In this document: piece by piece, positions 10,141-18,858 of the stretch | Numbering within the stretch: position 1 is the stretch's first letter | How the letters are laid out: each line of letters begins with the position of its first letter | Source: an uncultured Pelagibacteraceae bacterium | Lineage (GTDB): Bacteria > Pseudomonadota > Alphaproteobacteria > Pelagibacterales > Pelagibacteraceae | Assembly: GCA_902532595.1 (NCBI GenBank) | Contig: CACAIN010000001.1 | Span: forward strand, 1-46,942 | Direction of reading: 5' to 3' | DNA length: 46,942 bases | Made by a program: the position numbers and the translations under genes | Notes under the pieces: generated by a model | Database searches by the model: none | Told to the model about the DNA's origin: nothing | What the model saw: only the letters and a program-made list of their open reading frames with translations

Positions 10141-10662
10141 TTATCCAATTTTAATTGTATTACTGTCTACAAATTCAAATTTAGGTATCTCCATATTTGT
10201 TGGCGCAGGTCCTTTTCTAATTCTTCCTGATAAATCATAATGAGAACCATGACATGGACAAAACCAACCTTTATAATCTCCTTTATCTTTTAAAGGCACA
10301 CAACCAAGATGCGTGCAAACTCCTAACATTACCAACCATTCATCTTTTCCTTTTTTAACTCTATCTTCGTCTTTTTCTGGATCAGGCAGATCTTGTAAAT
10401 TAACTGACCTAGCTTCATTAATTTCTTCTTGTGTTCTTCTTTTTAGAAAAACAGGTTTTCCTCTCCATAATACCGTAATAGATTTACCAGGTTCGATTTG
10501 ACTTATATCTACCTCAGTTGTAGCTAAAGCTTGTTGTGCCTTATCTGGATTCATCTGATGAACCAAAGGCCAAACAATTGCGCCTAGACCAACTGCTCCA
10601 ACTGTATAGCTGGCGGTGAATAAAAAATCTCTTCGATTTACTTTCTTTTCTTCTTTGCTCAT
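10141..10662 (-). CDS. petA: Ubiquinol-cytochrome c reductase Rieske iron-sulfur subunit
   Basis: CTHLGC and CPCHGSHYD Rieske motifs, N-terminal RRDFL..TAS translocation-type leader. Confidence 0.97.
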   Translation of the reverse strand: MSKEEKKVNRRDFLFTASYTVGAVGLGAIVWPLVHQMNPDKAQQALATTEVDISQIEPGKSITVLWRGKPVFLKRRTQEEINEARSVNLQDLPDPEKDEDRVKKGKDEWLVMLGVCTHLGCVPLKDKGDYKGWFCPCHGSHYDLSGRIRKGPAPTNMEIPKFEFVDSNTIKIG

Positions 10663-10764
10663 TTATTATGTATGTGTTTATAATGTAATTATTAAATAAA
10701 ACTAAATTGTAATATTTACTAGGGTCAGAATGACACATAAATTTAAGTAAATTAAGCCTAAATA

Positions 10765-11214
10765 ATGCACATAGCGCTCTATAAACCAGACATACCTCAA
10801 AACACTGCAGCAATAATTAGATTAAGCTCATGTTTAGATCTAAAGTTGCATATTGTTGAACCGTGCGGTTTTAATCTGAACGACTCAAGATTTAAAAGAG
10901 TGGTGATGGACTATATTGGTTTTAGCAAAATTTTTCGGTATGAAGATTATGATGTATTTTTTAAAAAAAACTCAAAGTCCAGAATTATTTTAATGACTAC
11001 AAAAGCAAAAAAATCATACCTTAAATTTAAATTTAAAAAGAATGATATACTTCTGTTTGGAAGAGAAAGCGCTGGAGTCCCAAAAATTTTACATAAAACA
11101 ATAAAAAATAAATTAAAAATTCCAATTAATAAAAAAGCTCGTTCTCTTAATGTTGCAATGACAGTTGCGATTGTTGCTGCAGAAGCTTTAAGACAAAATA
11201 ATTGCTTAAAATAA
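10765..11214 (+). CDS. trmL: tRNA (cytidine/uridine-34-2'-O)-methyltransferase, TrmL-like SPOUT
   Basis: IALYKPDIPQNTAAIIRLSSCL, LLFGRESAGVP, ARSLNVAMTVAIVAAEALRQ. Confidence 0.92.
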   Translation: MHIALYKPDIPQNTAAIIRLSSCLDLKLHIVEPCGFNLNDSRFKRVVMDYIGFSKIFRYEDYDVFFKKNSKSRIILMTTKAKKSYLKFKFKKNDILLFGRESAGVPKILHKTIKNKLKIPINKKARSLNVAMTVAIVAAEALRQNNCLK

Positions 11215-12038
11215 TGATAAATTCTGATTTTAGAAAAAAAATGGCTGATAGTTGGTTTTCATATTTGCAAAATCAAATTTGTAAAGAATTTGAATTTTTA
11301 GAAAAAGGAAGAAAAAAATTTATAAAGCGAGATTGGAATAAAAAAAATAAAAAAGAGGGGGGTGGTACATCTTTTTTTTTATCGGGCGGAAGTGTATTTG
11401 AAAAAGTTGGAGTTAATAAATCTACTGTCTCTGGCAAATTTACAAAAGAGTTTAGACAAAAAATATTAGGTGCAAGTAAAAATGGAAAATACTGGGCATC
11501 AGGTATTTCAGTTGTAGCTCATATGAGAAACCCAAAGATACCTGCTATACATTTTAATACTAGATTTATAACAACAACTAAAGAATGGTTTGGTGGTGGA
11601 ATGGATGCAACTCAAAGTCATAAAGATATGAAAGAAAAAAAATTATTACACAATATGCTTAAAAGAGTATGTACTCAAAATAAAAAGAACTATAAAAAAT
11701 ATAAGAAATGGTGTGATAAATATTTTTATTTGCCTCACAGAAAAGAAACTAGAGGTATTGGTGGAATATTTTTTGATTATGAGATTAATAACTGGAGTAA
11801 AAACTTTAAGTTCGTAAGAGAGCTAGGTTTAGCTTTTATAGATATATCTAAAGAGATAATTCAAAGAAAAAGTAATTTAAAATGGAAACAAAAAGATAAA
11901 GAAAAGCAATTAATTAAAAGGGGGAGATATGTTGAGTTTAACCTTTTATACGATAGAGGTACAAAGTTTGGTTTAAATTCTGGAGGGAACATCAAGTCTA
12001 TTTTAATGTCTTTGCCTCCCGAAGCTAAATGGAAATAA
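11214..12038 (+). CDS. hemF: Oxygen-dependent coproporphyrinogen III oxidase
   Basis: HFNTRFITT..WFGGGMD, RGIGGIFFDYE, RGRYVEFNLLYDRGTKFGLNSGGNIKSILMSLPP; ATG start at 11214 preferred over the TTG at 11202. Confidence 0.95.
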   Translation: MINSDFRKKMADSWFSYLQNQICKEFEFLEKGRKKFIKRDWNKKNKKEGGGTSFFLSGGSVFEKVGVNKSTVSGKFTKEFRQKILGASKNGKYWASGISVVAHMRNPKIPAIHFNTRFITTTKEWFGGGMDATQSHKDMKEKKLLHNMLKRVCTQNKKNYKKYKKWCDKYFYLPHRKETRGIGGIFFDYEINNWSKNFKFVRELGLAFIDISKEIIQRKSNLKWKQKDKEKQLIKRGRYVEFNLLYDRGTKFGLNSGGNIKSILMSLPPEAKWK

Positions 12039-12041
12039 ATT

Positions 12042-12518
12042 ATGGATAAAGAACCTATTACAGTTACTGGTTTAAATAATCTAAAAACTGAATTAGAAAA
12101 TTTAAAGAATATTCAAAGACCAAAAATTGTCCAAGCAATAGCTGAAGCAAGATCTCATGGCGACTTAAAAGAAAATGCAGAATATCATGCTGCAAAAGAG
12201 CAACAGGCGCTGATTGAAAGTCGGGTAATAGCCATAAATGATTTAATTGCTAGGGCCAATGTAATTGATGTGACTAAAATTGAAAATGATGAAAAAGTTA
12301 TATTTGGATCTACAGTTAAAGTAAAAGATTTAAATACCAATAAAAATATCTCTTACAGACTGGTTGGTCAAGACGAGGCTGATATTTCTAAAAATTTAAT
12401 TTTTTATAGGAGTCCGATTGGGAAAGCCTTAATAGGAAAAAATAAAGGAGATATAGTAAGTTTTACTGCTCCATCAGGTGAAAAAAATTTTGAAATATTA
12501 AATGTTGAATATATTTAA
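12042..12518 (+). CDS. greA: Transcription elongation factor GreA
   Basis: N-terminal coiled coil EARSHGDLKENAEYHAAKEQQ and C-terminal FKBP-like domain (SPIGKALIGKNKGD). Confidence 0.96.
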   Translation: MDKEPITVTGLNNLKTELENLKNIQRPKIVQAIAEARSHGDLKENAEYHAAKEQQALIESRVIAINDLIARANVIDVTKIENDEKVIFGSTVKVKDLNTNKNISYRLVGQDEADISKNLIFYRSPIGKALIGKNKGDIVSFTAPSGEKNFEILNVEYI

Positions 12519-13775
12519 TTATTTTTGTTGATTAATAATTTCTAAAACTCTTTTGTTAGATAAATTAAAATTATTTTTAATCCATTCTGACTCGATTATT
12601 TTGAGTGTTCTGCCAATGATTGTTCCTTCTTTTAAGCCATTTTTTTTTAAAAAATTTCCATCGTAAGAAAAAATAGGAAGATTTATTCCATTAATATTAC
12701 TTAAATTGTTTAAATATTCATTTATTTTCATTTTTTTACTAACTGAAAAAGTAAGCATATTCAATAATCTCAAGTGTTTTTTTCCAAAAAAATAGATGTT
12801 CTTTTTTAAATCTTTTTTAAAAAAAAATTTTTTCTCTTTAATAATTTTATAATTTTTTGCCAATAGATTAAGAGATTCTCTTAATTCGTTAGAAACATTG
12901 TATTTATGTGAGAAATATTCATGGTTATTGGTATCATCAATCAATAATACAGCCAGTAAAAGCTCATTGGAGAAACTTTGATTTCTATTAATTAAATTTA
13001 ATTTAGCCAATCTTTCTAAATATCTGAATTCTGGAAAAATTAGAGAAAAAATATCTTTTAAATTCTTATAATCATTAAGCTTAACAAAGTTTTTTGTTCT
13101 CAAAATCTTAAATAATTCATTTAATATTCTTTCTTTTGAAATTTTTTTTATTCCGTTTAAATTTAACTTTATTACCTCGAATGTTTTTTGCTCTATTTCA
13201 TTTTGATATTCTAAGGCAAATCTTATTAAACGAATTATTCGTAAATAATCTTCCTCAATTCTTCTTTGAGGATCTCCAATAAATTTTAAATTCTTGTTTT
13301 TTAAATCTAAAACACCTGACTGAGGGTCAAAAATTTTTCCTTTTATAGTTAAATAAATTGCATTAATTGTAAAATCTCTTCTCTCTGAATCTTTTTGCCA
13401 ATCGTCAGTGTACTCTACCTCGGCATGTCTACCGTCAGTTTTAATATCTTTTCTTAATGTTGTTAACTCAAGTTTTAATTTATTATAAACAAGAGTTACA
13501 GTACCATGCTTTATTCCGCTATCAATAACATTAAACTTTGTATCCTTAAACTTTTCTTTTATTTCCTCTGGTGTTAAAGAAGTTGCAATATCTATGTCAT
13601 CAATGTCTTCGTTATTTAAATATTTTCTTACACATCCCCCAACAAACATTGCTACTTTAGGCTGATTAGTGTCTTTTTGTAATCGTTTAAAAACAAATTT
13701 TAAATCACTGTTTCTATAAAAAGGAAAAAAGATGTTTCTAATTTTTTTAATTAAATTAAAGTTAAGTCTACTCAT
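12519..13775 (-). CDS. CCA tRNA nucleotidyltransferase / poly(A) polymerase family
   Basis: MFVGGCVRKYL, DIDDIDIATSLTPEE, RRDFTINAIYL, GDPQRRIEEDYLRIIRLIRFAL. Confidence 0.93.
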   Translation of the reverse strand: MSRLNFNLIKKIRNIFFPFYRNSDLKFVFKRLQKDTNQPKVAMFVGGCVRKYLNNEDIDDIDIATSLTPEEIKEKFKDTKFNVIDSGIKHGTVTLVYNKLKLELTTLRKDIKTDGRHAEVEYTDDWQKDSERRDFTINAIYLTIKGKIFDPQSGVLDLKNKNLKFIGDPQRRIEEDYLRIIRLIRFALEYQNEIEQKTFEVIKLNLNGIKKISKERILNELFKILRTKNFVKLNDYKNLKDIFSLIFPEFRYLERLAKLNLINRNQSFSNELLLAVLLIDDTNNHEYFSHKYNVSNELRESLNLLAKNYKIIKEKKFFFKKDLKKNIYFFGKKHLRLLNMLTFSVSKKMKINEYLNNLSNINGINLPIFSYDGNFLKKNGLKEGTIIGRTLKIIESEWIKNNFNLSNKRVLEIINQQK

Positions 13776-13782
13776 ATTCCAT

Positions 13783-13856
13783 TGGCTGGGGCACTAGGAT
13801 TCGAACCTAGGATGGCGGTATCAAAAACCGCTGCCTTACCGCTTGGCTATGCCCCA
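13783..13856 (-). tRNA. tRNA-Gln (anticodon UUG), 3' CCA encoded
   Basis: Reverse complement TGGGGCATAGCCAAGCGGTAAGGCAGCGGTTTTTGATACCGCCATCCTAGGTTCGAATCCTAGTGCCCCAGCCA folds as a cloverleaf; 7-bp acceptor TGGGGCA/TGCCCCA; loop TTTTGAT. Confidence 0.97.
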
Positions 13857-13891
13857 ATGTTATGATTTTGATATATCATAAATATGAAAAT

Positions 13892-14728
13892 TTAAATAGT
13901 TTTTGCAAGAGTTGACCAATAATTAGGAAACTTTTGTTTAATTCTTTTTAACGCAGCTTTTGCTGTTTTTTTATTTAAAAATACACCGTAACAAACTGAC
14001 CCGGAACCTGTCATTTTAGAAAAATAGCATCCTTTTTTTTGCTTTATTTCGTCTATTATTTTTTTGATAACTAAATATCTTTTTTCTACAATAGATTGCA
14101 AATCATTATCATAATTATTAAGAAGTTTTATAAATTTAGATCTAGTATTAATTTTTTTAGAATCATAATCTAGTTTTTTAGAATATTTCCTAACTTTAGA
14201 ATAAATATAGCGCGTGGAACATTTAATATTCGGAAAAACCAATAAAAAATACAACAAATTTTTTTTATTCAAATCTTTTATAGTTCTAAGGTCTTTTAAA
14301 AAACCTTGTTTATGAAAAAACAATCGAAAATCAGAACCAACTTTCTGCTCTAATATTTTAAGTATAGCTTTATCATATTTTTTTCTCAATAAATGTTGAG
14401 TTAAAAAAGCAGCATTGCTCGAACCTCCGCCTAATCCAGCAAATACAGGTATTTCTTTTTTTATTTCAACCGAATAATAATTTGAGATAAATTTTTTATG
14501 TCTAAGAATATTTAAAACTTTAGTTATTGAATTATTTTTTTTGTTTATATTGCGAGAAAATTTTCCTGTAAATTTAACAATATCTCTATCAGATTTAATT
14601 TTTGTAATCTTAATTTTATCGTGTAAATTTATTAAACAATAATAAGACTGAATATTGTGCAATCCATTTTTAAGTTTTTTATTAACACTTAAAGACAAAT
14701 TAATTTTTGAAAAAGATTTTAAGACCAT
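13892..14728 (-). CDS. ispE: 4-diphosphocytidyl-2-C-methyl-D-erythritol kinase
   Basis: SFSKINLSL, EIPVFAGLGGGSSNAAFL, SKMTGSGSVCYGVF GHMP kinase motifs. Confidence 0.93.
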   Translation of the reverse strand: MVLKSFSKINLSLSVNKKLKNGLHNIQSYYCLINLHDKIKITKIKSDRDIVKFTGKFSRNINKKNNSITKVLNILRHKKFISNYYSVEIKKEIPVFAGLGGGSSNAAFLTQHLLRKKYDKAILKILEQKVGSDFRLFFHKQGFLKDLRTIKDLNKKNLLYFLLVFPNIKCSTRYIYSKVRKYSKKLDYDSKKINTRSKFIKLLNNYDNDLQSIVEKRYLVIKKIIDEIKQKKGCYFSKMTGSGSVCYGVFLNKKTAKAALKRIKQKFPNYWSTLAKTI

Positions 14729-16423
14729 TTATAGGCCTGACATAAGTTTATTTTTTACATTATTTTTAAGATCTTTTTCAACATCCTTAAGACTTAAAAC
14801 ATGACTCCAATAATATCTAGCTTCTATTTTTTTTCCATTCATCCAAAGCACATCGCCGTAATGATCACTCACTATTGGATCTGCTGGCATTAATTGAACA
14901 GCCATTTGCAAATAATTTTTAGATTCTTTATATTTTTTTAATTTATACAAAGCCCAACCTAATGAGTCGATTATATAAGGGTCGTTAGATTTTAAATTAT
15001 TTGCTTTTTTTAACATTTCAAGTGATTGCTCAATATTGATCCCTTTTTCTATCCACGAATAAGCCAAATAATTAATTACGTAAGCTTGGTTAGGATTACT
15101 ATCTAAAGAATTTAGAAAATCTTTTTCTGCTTTATCCCACTCACCTATTCTTTCATAAGCTATACCTCTTCCGTCTGTAACTTCTGGATATAGTGGATGA
15201 TCTTTATTAATAGTTTTTATGATTTTAGAATAATATTTTATCGATTTTTCAAATTGATCATTGTTTTTTAAAAACTCAGCATAATCAAACATTTCGTATG
15301 GACCTTTGCTTAACAATTTTTCAAAGGTTGCTGTTATTAGTTTTAAGGCACTATCTTTTTTTTCTTCTTTAATTAAAATTTTTGCATTCTGTTTAGCAGC
15401 ATACCAAAGGTAAGCTGAGCCTTCGTTTTTGATCTTATTGTAGATTTTTTTAGCAGTTTTATAATTTTTAATTTTATAAAAATTTTCAGCTAATAATGCA
15501 TCAAAAGATTTAAAATCTGAATTTAAATATTTTGCAAGATTTAAATAAAAATTTGAAAAAGAGTAAATTGACTGTGAAGATAGAGCGTTTGCAGTGATAT
15601 ATAGAATTTCTGCTATTACGTGAGAGATTTTTTGACAATTAAAATTTTTTTTTAGTTTATTGTTGCTAAAATCTAATTTGTATTGATTAAGCAAAATATT
15701 TCTTGGGTATAATTCAAGCGATGAGCTAAGAACTTTTTTGGCTTCGTATATTTGATCAGAGTTTATAAGATAATTTATATAAAAATAATTATATCTTGAA
15801 AAATCTGTTTTTTCAGATGAGGTAAGTTTTTTAAAAAAAATATCTGTTTTGTCGCTTTGATAATAACAGTGTAAAAAAGCACTTTGAATTTTTTTTAAAT
15901 TTTCAAATCTATTATCAATTAAATCAACCTTTGTTTTAGCTTGGTCAAAACTTATTTTTTTAAAACTTACCCAGTTAGATAATGAATTGGAAACAAAGGA
16001 ATTCAAAATAAATTGAGATTTTTTATTTTTTATTTTATTAAAATATTTTTGTGCTAACTCAAAGTTTTCATTTTTTAAATAATAAATACCTATAATTAAA
16101 TCACTTTCAAAACTATCTAATTTTCTCTTTTCAAGTTTTTTTGAATAGCTAAATGCTTCGTTAAATTTACTTAGGTTTATTAATGAATAAAGGTATTTTG
16201 AAGAATAATTAGGATGATTTTCTTCAAGTCCATCTAATTTTTTTAAATATTCATAAGACTGTCTGTATTGATTATCATTTAAAAGCAAAACACCAGAAAA
16301 GTAATTAGCAATATTTTTTCCATCATTATATTTATCTAGGCTTTTTGCTTGTGTTGTGGAAAAAAAAATAGTGACAAAAAAAATTGTTAATATAAGCTTT
16401 AAAGCAAGTTTTGAAATATTCAT
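14729..16423 (-). CDS. Secreted/periplasmic tetratricopeptide-repeat protein
   Basis: N-terminal signal-like segment and several TPR-like repeats (e.g. AYERIGEWDKAEKDFLNSLDSNPNQAYVINYLAYSW). Confidence 0.85.
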   Translation of the reverse strand: MNISKLALKLILTIFFVTIFFSTTQAKSLDKYNDGKNIANYFSGVLLLNDNQYRQSYEYLKKLDGLEENHPNYSSKYLYSLINLSKFNEAFSYSKKLEKRKLDSFESDLIIGIYYLKNENFELAQKYFNKIKNKKSQFILNSFVSNSLSNWVSFKKISFDQAKTKVDLIDNRFENLKKIQSAFLHCYYQSDKTDIFFKKLTSSEKTDFSRYNYFYINYLINSDQIYEAKKVLSSSLELYPRNILLNQYKLDFSNNKLKKNFNCQKISHVIAEILYITANALSSQSIYSFSNFYLNLAKYLNSDFKSFDALLAENFYKIKNYKTAKKIYNKIKNEGSAYLWYAAKQNAKILIKEEKKDSALKLITATFEKLLSKGPYEMFDYAEFLKNNDQFEKSIKYYSKIIKTINKDHPLYPEVTDGRGIAYERIGEWDKAEKDFLNSLDSNPNQAYVINYLAYSWIEKGINIEQSLEMLKKANNLKSNDPYIIDSLGWALYKLKKYKESKNYLQMAVQLMPADPIVSDHYGDVLWMNGKKIEARYYWSHVLSLKDVEKDLKNNVKNKLMSGL

Positions 16424-16432
16424 ACAATATAC

Positions 16433-17134
16433 ATGGTCAAAAAAATTAATAATAATACAATTAAATTAATTAAATATTATAATCTCATTAATTATAATTT
16501 AATTTACAACAATCAAGCAATAAATAGATATAAAAATAATACTTTTGAGATACCGGAAAATAAAGCTAAAAATCTGGATAAACTTAAAAATTCAATAACA
16601 AATATAAAAAATTGTGAGCTAAAGAAAAGTGCAACTAATATTGTTTTTTCAGATGGAAATCCTGATGCAAAAATTATGCTAATAGGTGAAGGTCCTGGAG
16701 CAAATGAAGACCAAGAAGGATTGCCTTTTGTTGGAAGAGCTGGAACTTTATTAGATAAAATGCTTGCCTCGATTTCTTTAGATAGAAAAAATGTTTATAT
16801 TACTAATGTTGTAAATTATAGACCGCCAGAAAACAGGAGGCCTACAGAGGAAGAAATATCTAGATATTTGCCTTATTTAAAAAAACATATTGAAATAATT
16901 GACCCTAAGATATTAGTTTTATTAGGTAGCACTGCCATGAATGCTATAATTGGAAATAGAGTTGTTATATCCAAAGCTAGAGGTCAATGGAGTGAAAAAA
17001 AAATTGGAGAATGTAAAACATCTGTCATTGTTACATTTCATCCAGCTTTCTTAATGAGACAACCAGCTCAAAAAAAAATGGCTTGGATAGATCTTAAAAT
17101 GATAAGAGAGAGAAAATCTAAATTAAAAATTTAA
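16433..17134 (+). CDS. Family-4-like uracil-DNA glycosylase
   Basis: LIGEGPGANEDQEGLPFVGRAGTLLDKML and VTFHPAFLMRQP motifs. Confidence 0.9.
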   Translation: MVKKINNNTIKLIKYYNLINYNLIYNNQAINRYKNNTFEIPENKAKNLDKLKNSITNIKNCELKKSATNIVFSDGNPDAKIMLIGEGPGANEDQEGLPFVGRAGTLLDKMLASISLDRKNVYITNVVNYRPPENRRPTEEEISRYLPYLKKHIEIIDPKILVLLGSTAMNAIIGNRVVISKARGQWSEKKIGECKTSVIVTFHPAFLMRQPAQKKMAWIDLKMIRERKSKLKI

Positions 17135-17707
17135 TTGAAACATAATAGAATTACAGCTGGAGTTGATGAAGTAGGAAGAGGATGTTTGGCAGGTCCTGTG
17201 GTTTCTGCGGCAGTAATATTGAATGAAAATATTAATTTAAAATTATTGAAAGATTCTAAGAAAATTAACTTTAAAAATCGAATAAAGATAGCTGAGCATA
17301 TAAAATTAAATTCACATTATGCTATAGGTGTAGCGTCTGTTGAGGAAATTTTAGATTTAAATATTCTTCAAGCCGCGTTGCTCTCTATGAAAAGGGCAAT
17401 TAATAAATTGTCAATCAAACCACAACTAGTTTTAATTGATGGAAATTTTGCACCAAAAGGAATAAAAAAATTTAAAACGATTATTAATGGAGATGAAAAA
17501 ATTAAATGTATTAGTGCAGCCTCAATTATAGCTAAAACATATCGAGATTTATTAATGATTAAATTATCTGAAAAATATAAAAATTATGCTTGGGAAAAAA
17601 ATTTTGGATATGGAACCAAATCTCATATGAATGGCTTAAAAAAGTTTGGCATAACTTCTCATCACAGAAAAGCTTTCAAACCGATACACAAGATATTGTT
17701 CAAGTAA
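17135..17707 (+). CDS. rnhB: Ribonuclease HII (TTG start)
   Basis: ITAGVDEVGRGCLAGPVVSAAVIL, DSKKINFKNR, KNFGYGTKSHMNGLKKFGITSHHRKAF. Confidence 0.95.
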   Translation: MKHNRITAGVDEVGRGCLAGPVVSAAVILNENINLKLLKDSKKINFKNRIKIAEHIKLNSHYAIGVASVEEILDLNILQAALLSMKRAINKLSIKPQLVLIDGNFAPKGIKKFKTIINGDEKIKCISAASIIAKTYRDLLMIKLSEKYKNYAWEKNFGYGTKSHMNGLKKFGITSHHRKAFKPIHKILFK

Positions 17708-17779
17708 GATTCCAAGGCACAAGAGGACTCTTTTTTTATATAAAAACCTTTGACCCTTGATTCAATTTAAGGTTGAATC
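17708..17779. promoter_or_regulatory. Cluster of four GANTC sites upstream of the ccrM gene
   Basis: GATTC 17708-17712, GACTC 17726-17730, GATTC 17759-17763, GAATC 17775-17779; last two lie in an inverted repeat GATTCAA/TTGAATC. Confidence 0.7.
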
Positions 17780-17784
17780 TTAAA

Positions 17785-18858
17785 ATGTCAAAAGTTTTTA
17801 ACAAAATTATTAATGGAAATTGTTTAGAAGAATTAAAAAAAATTCCAGACAAAACATTTGATTTAGTTTTCGCAGATCCTCCTTATAACATGCAAATCGG
17901 TGAAACTTTAACTAGACCTGACTCAAGCAGAGTAAATGGCGTTGATGATAAATGGGATCAATTTAAAAGTTTCAAACACTATGATAATTTTTGTAAATCA
18001 TGGTTAATAGAATGCAGAAGAATTTTAAAAGATAATGGAAGTATTTGGGTTATAGGATCTTATCATAATATTTTTCGTCTTGGTTATCACTTACAAAATT
18101 TAAATTATTGGTTATTAAATGATGTGATTTGGAGAAAAAATAATCCGATGCCGAATTTTAGAGGAACTAGATTTACTAATGCTCACGAAACATTAATTTG
18201 GGCATCGAAAAGCAAAAAATCTAAATACACTTTTAATTACCAATCTTTAAAATGCTTAAATGATGATTTACAAATGAGATCAGATTGGACACTTCCAATT
18301 TGTAATGGAAAAGAAAGATTAAAAAAAAATGGTAAAAAAATTCATTCCACACAAAAACCTGAGGCTCTTCTTCATAGAATCATACTAGCTACCACTAATA
18401 AAGATGACATTATATTTGATCCTTTTCTAGGAACTGGAACTACTGCCGTTGTGGCAAAGAAATTAGGAAGAAATTATTATGGTATAGAAAAAGATAAAAA
18501 ATACTTTAAAGCCGCTCAAGATAGAATTAATAAAGCTAGAAAAATTGAAGATAATTATCTAGATACAATTGAAAACAATAAATCGAAGCCAAGAATACCT
18601 TTTGGTTCATTAGTTGAGCTAGGAATTTTAAAACCTGGTACAACTCTATTTGATCCAAAAAAGAAAATTAATGCTAAAATAATGGCTGATGGAAGCATTA
18701 AATACAAGGAAGCTGAAGGATCTATACATAAAGTAGCTGCTAAGATTATGGGCACTGAAAGCTATAATGGATGGACTTATTGGTATTGTGAAATAAATGG
18801 ATCTCCCGTACTAATTGATAATTTGAGACAAAAATTTATTTCTTCAAAACAAATCTAA
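17785..18858 (+). CDS. ccrM: CcrM-type adenine DNA methyltransferase (GANTC family)
   Basis: NGNCLEELKKIPDKTFDLVFADPPYNMQI, FDPFLGTGTTAVVAKKLGRNYYGIE, C-terminal RAMA-like domain; ATG at 17785 (ORF track begins at an upstream TTG, 17773). Confidence 0.94.
   Translation: MSKVFNKIINGNCLEELKKIPDKTFDLVFADPPYNMQIGETLTRPDSSRVNGVDDKWDQFKSFKHYDNFCKSWLIECRRILKDNGSIWVIGSYHNIFRLGYHLQNLNYWLLNDVIWRKNNPMPNFRGTRFTNAHETLIWASKSKKSKYTFNYQSLKCLNDDLQMRSDWTLPICNGKERLKKNGKKIHSTQKPEALLHRIILATTNKDDIIFDPFLGTGTTAVVAKKLGRNYYGIEKDKKYFKAAQDRINKARKIEDNYLDTIENNKSKPRIPFGSLVELGILKPGTTLFDPKKKINAKIMADGSIKYKEAEGSIHKVAAKIMGTESYNGWTYWYCEINGSPVLIDNLRQKFISSKQI

Noticed and set aside
10724-10734. GTCA-GAA-TGAC dyad upstream of petA/trmL as an operator
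   Set aside because: Only 4-bp arms; easily chance, and does not match an operator I can name
10541-10813. 90-aa ORF on the - strand spanning the petA start and trmL start
   Set aside because: Alternate-frame ORF overlapping the petA N-terminus and antisense to trmL; composition not protein-like
12814-12834. T6-A9-T6 tract as a regulatory or curved-DNA element
   Set aside because: Lies inside the cca coding region and encodes lysine/phenylalanine-rich sequence typical of this AT-rich genome
17721-17737. AAGAG-GA-CTCTT plus T-tract as a terminator of rnhB
   Set aside because: Loop would be only 2 nt (or a 4-bp stem if widened); too weak to call, and it contains one of the GANTC sites
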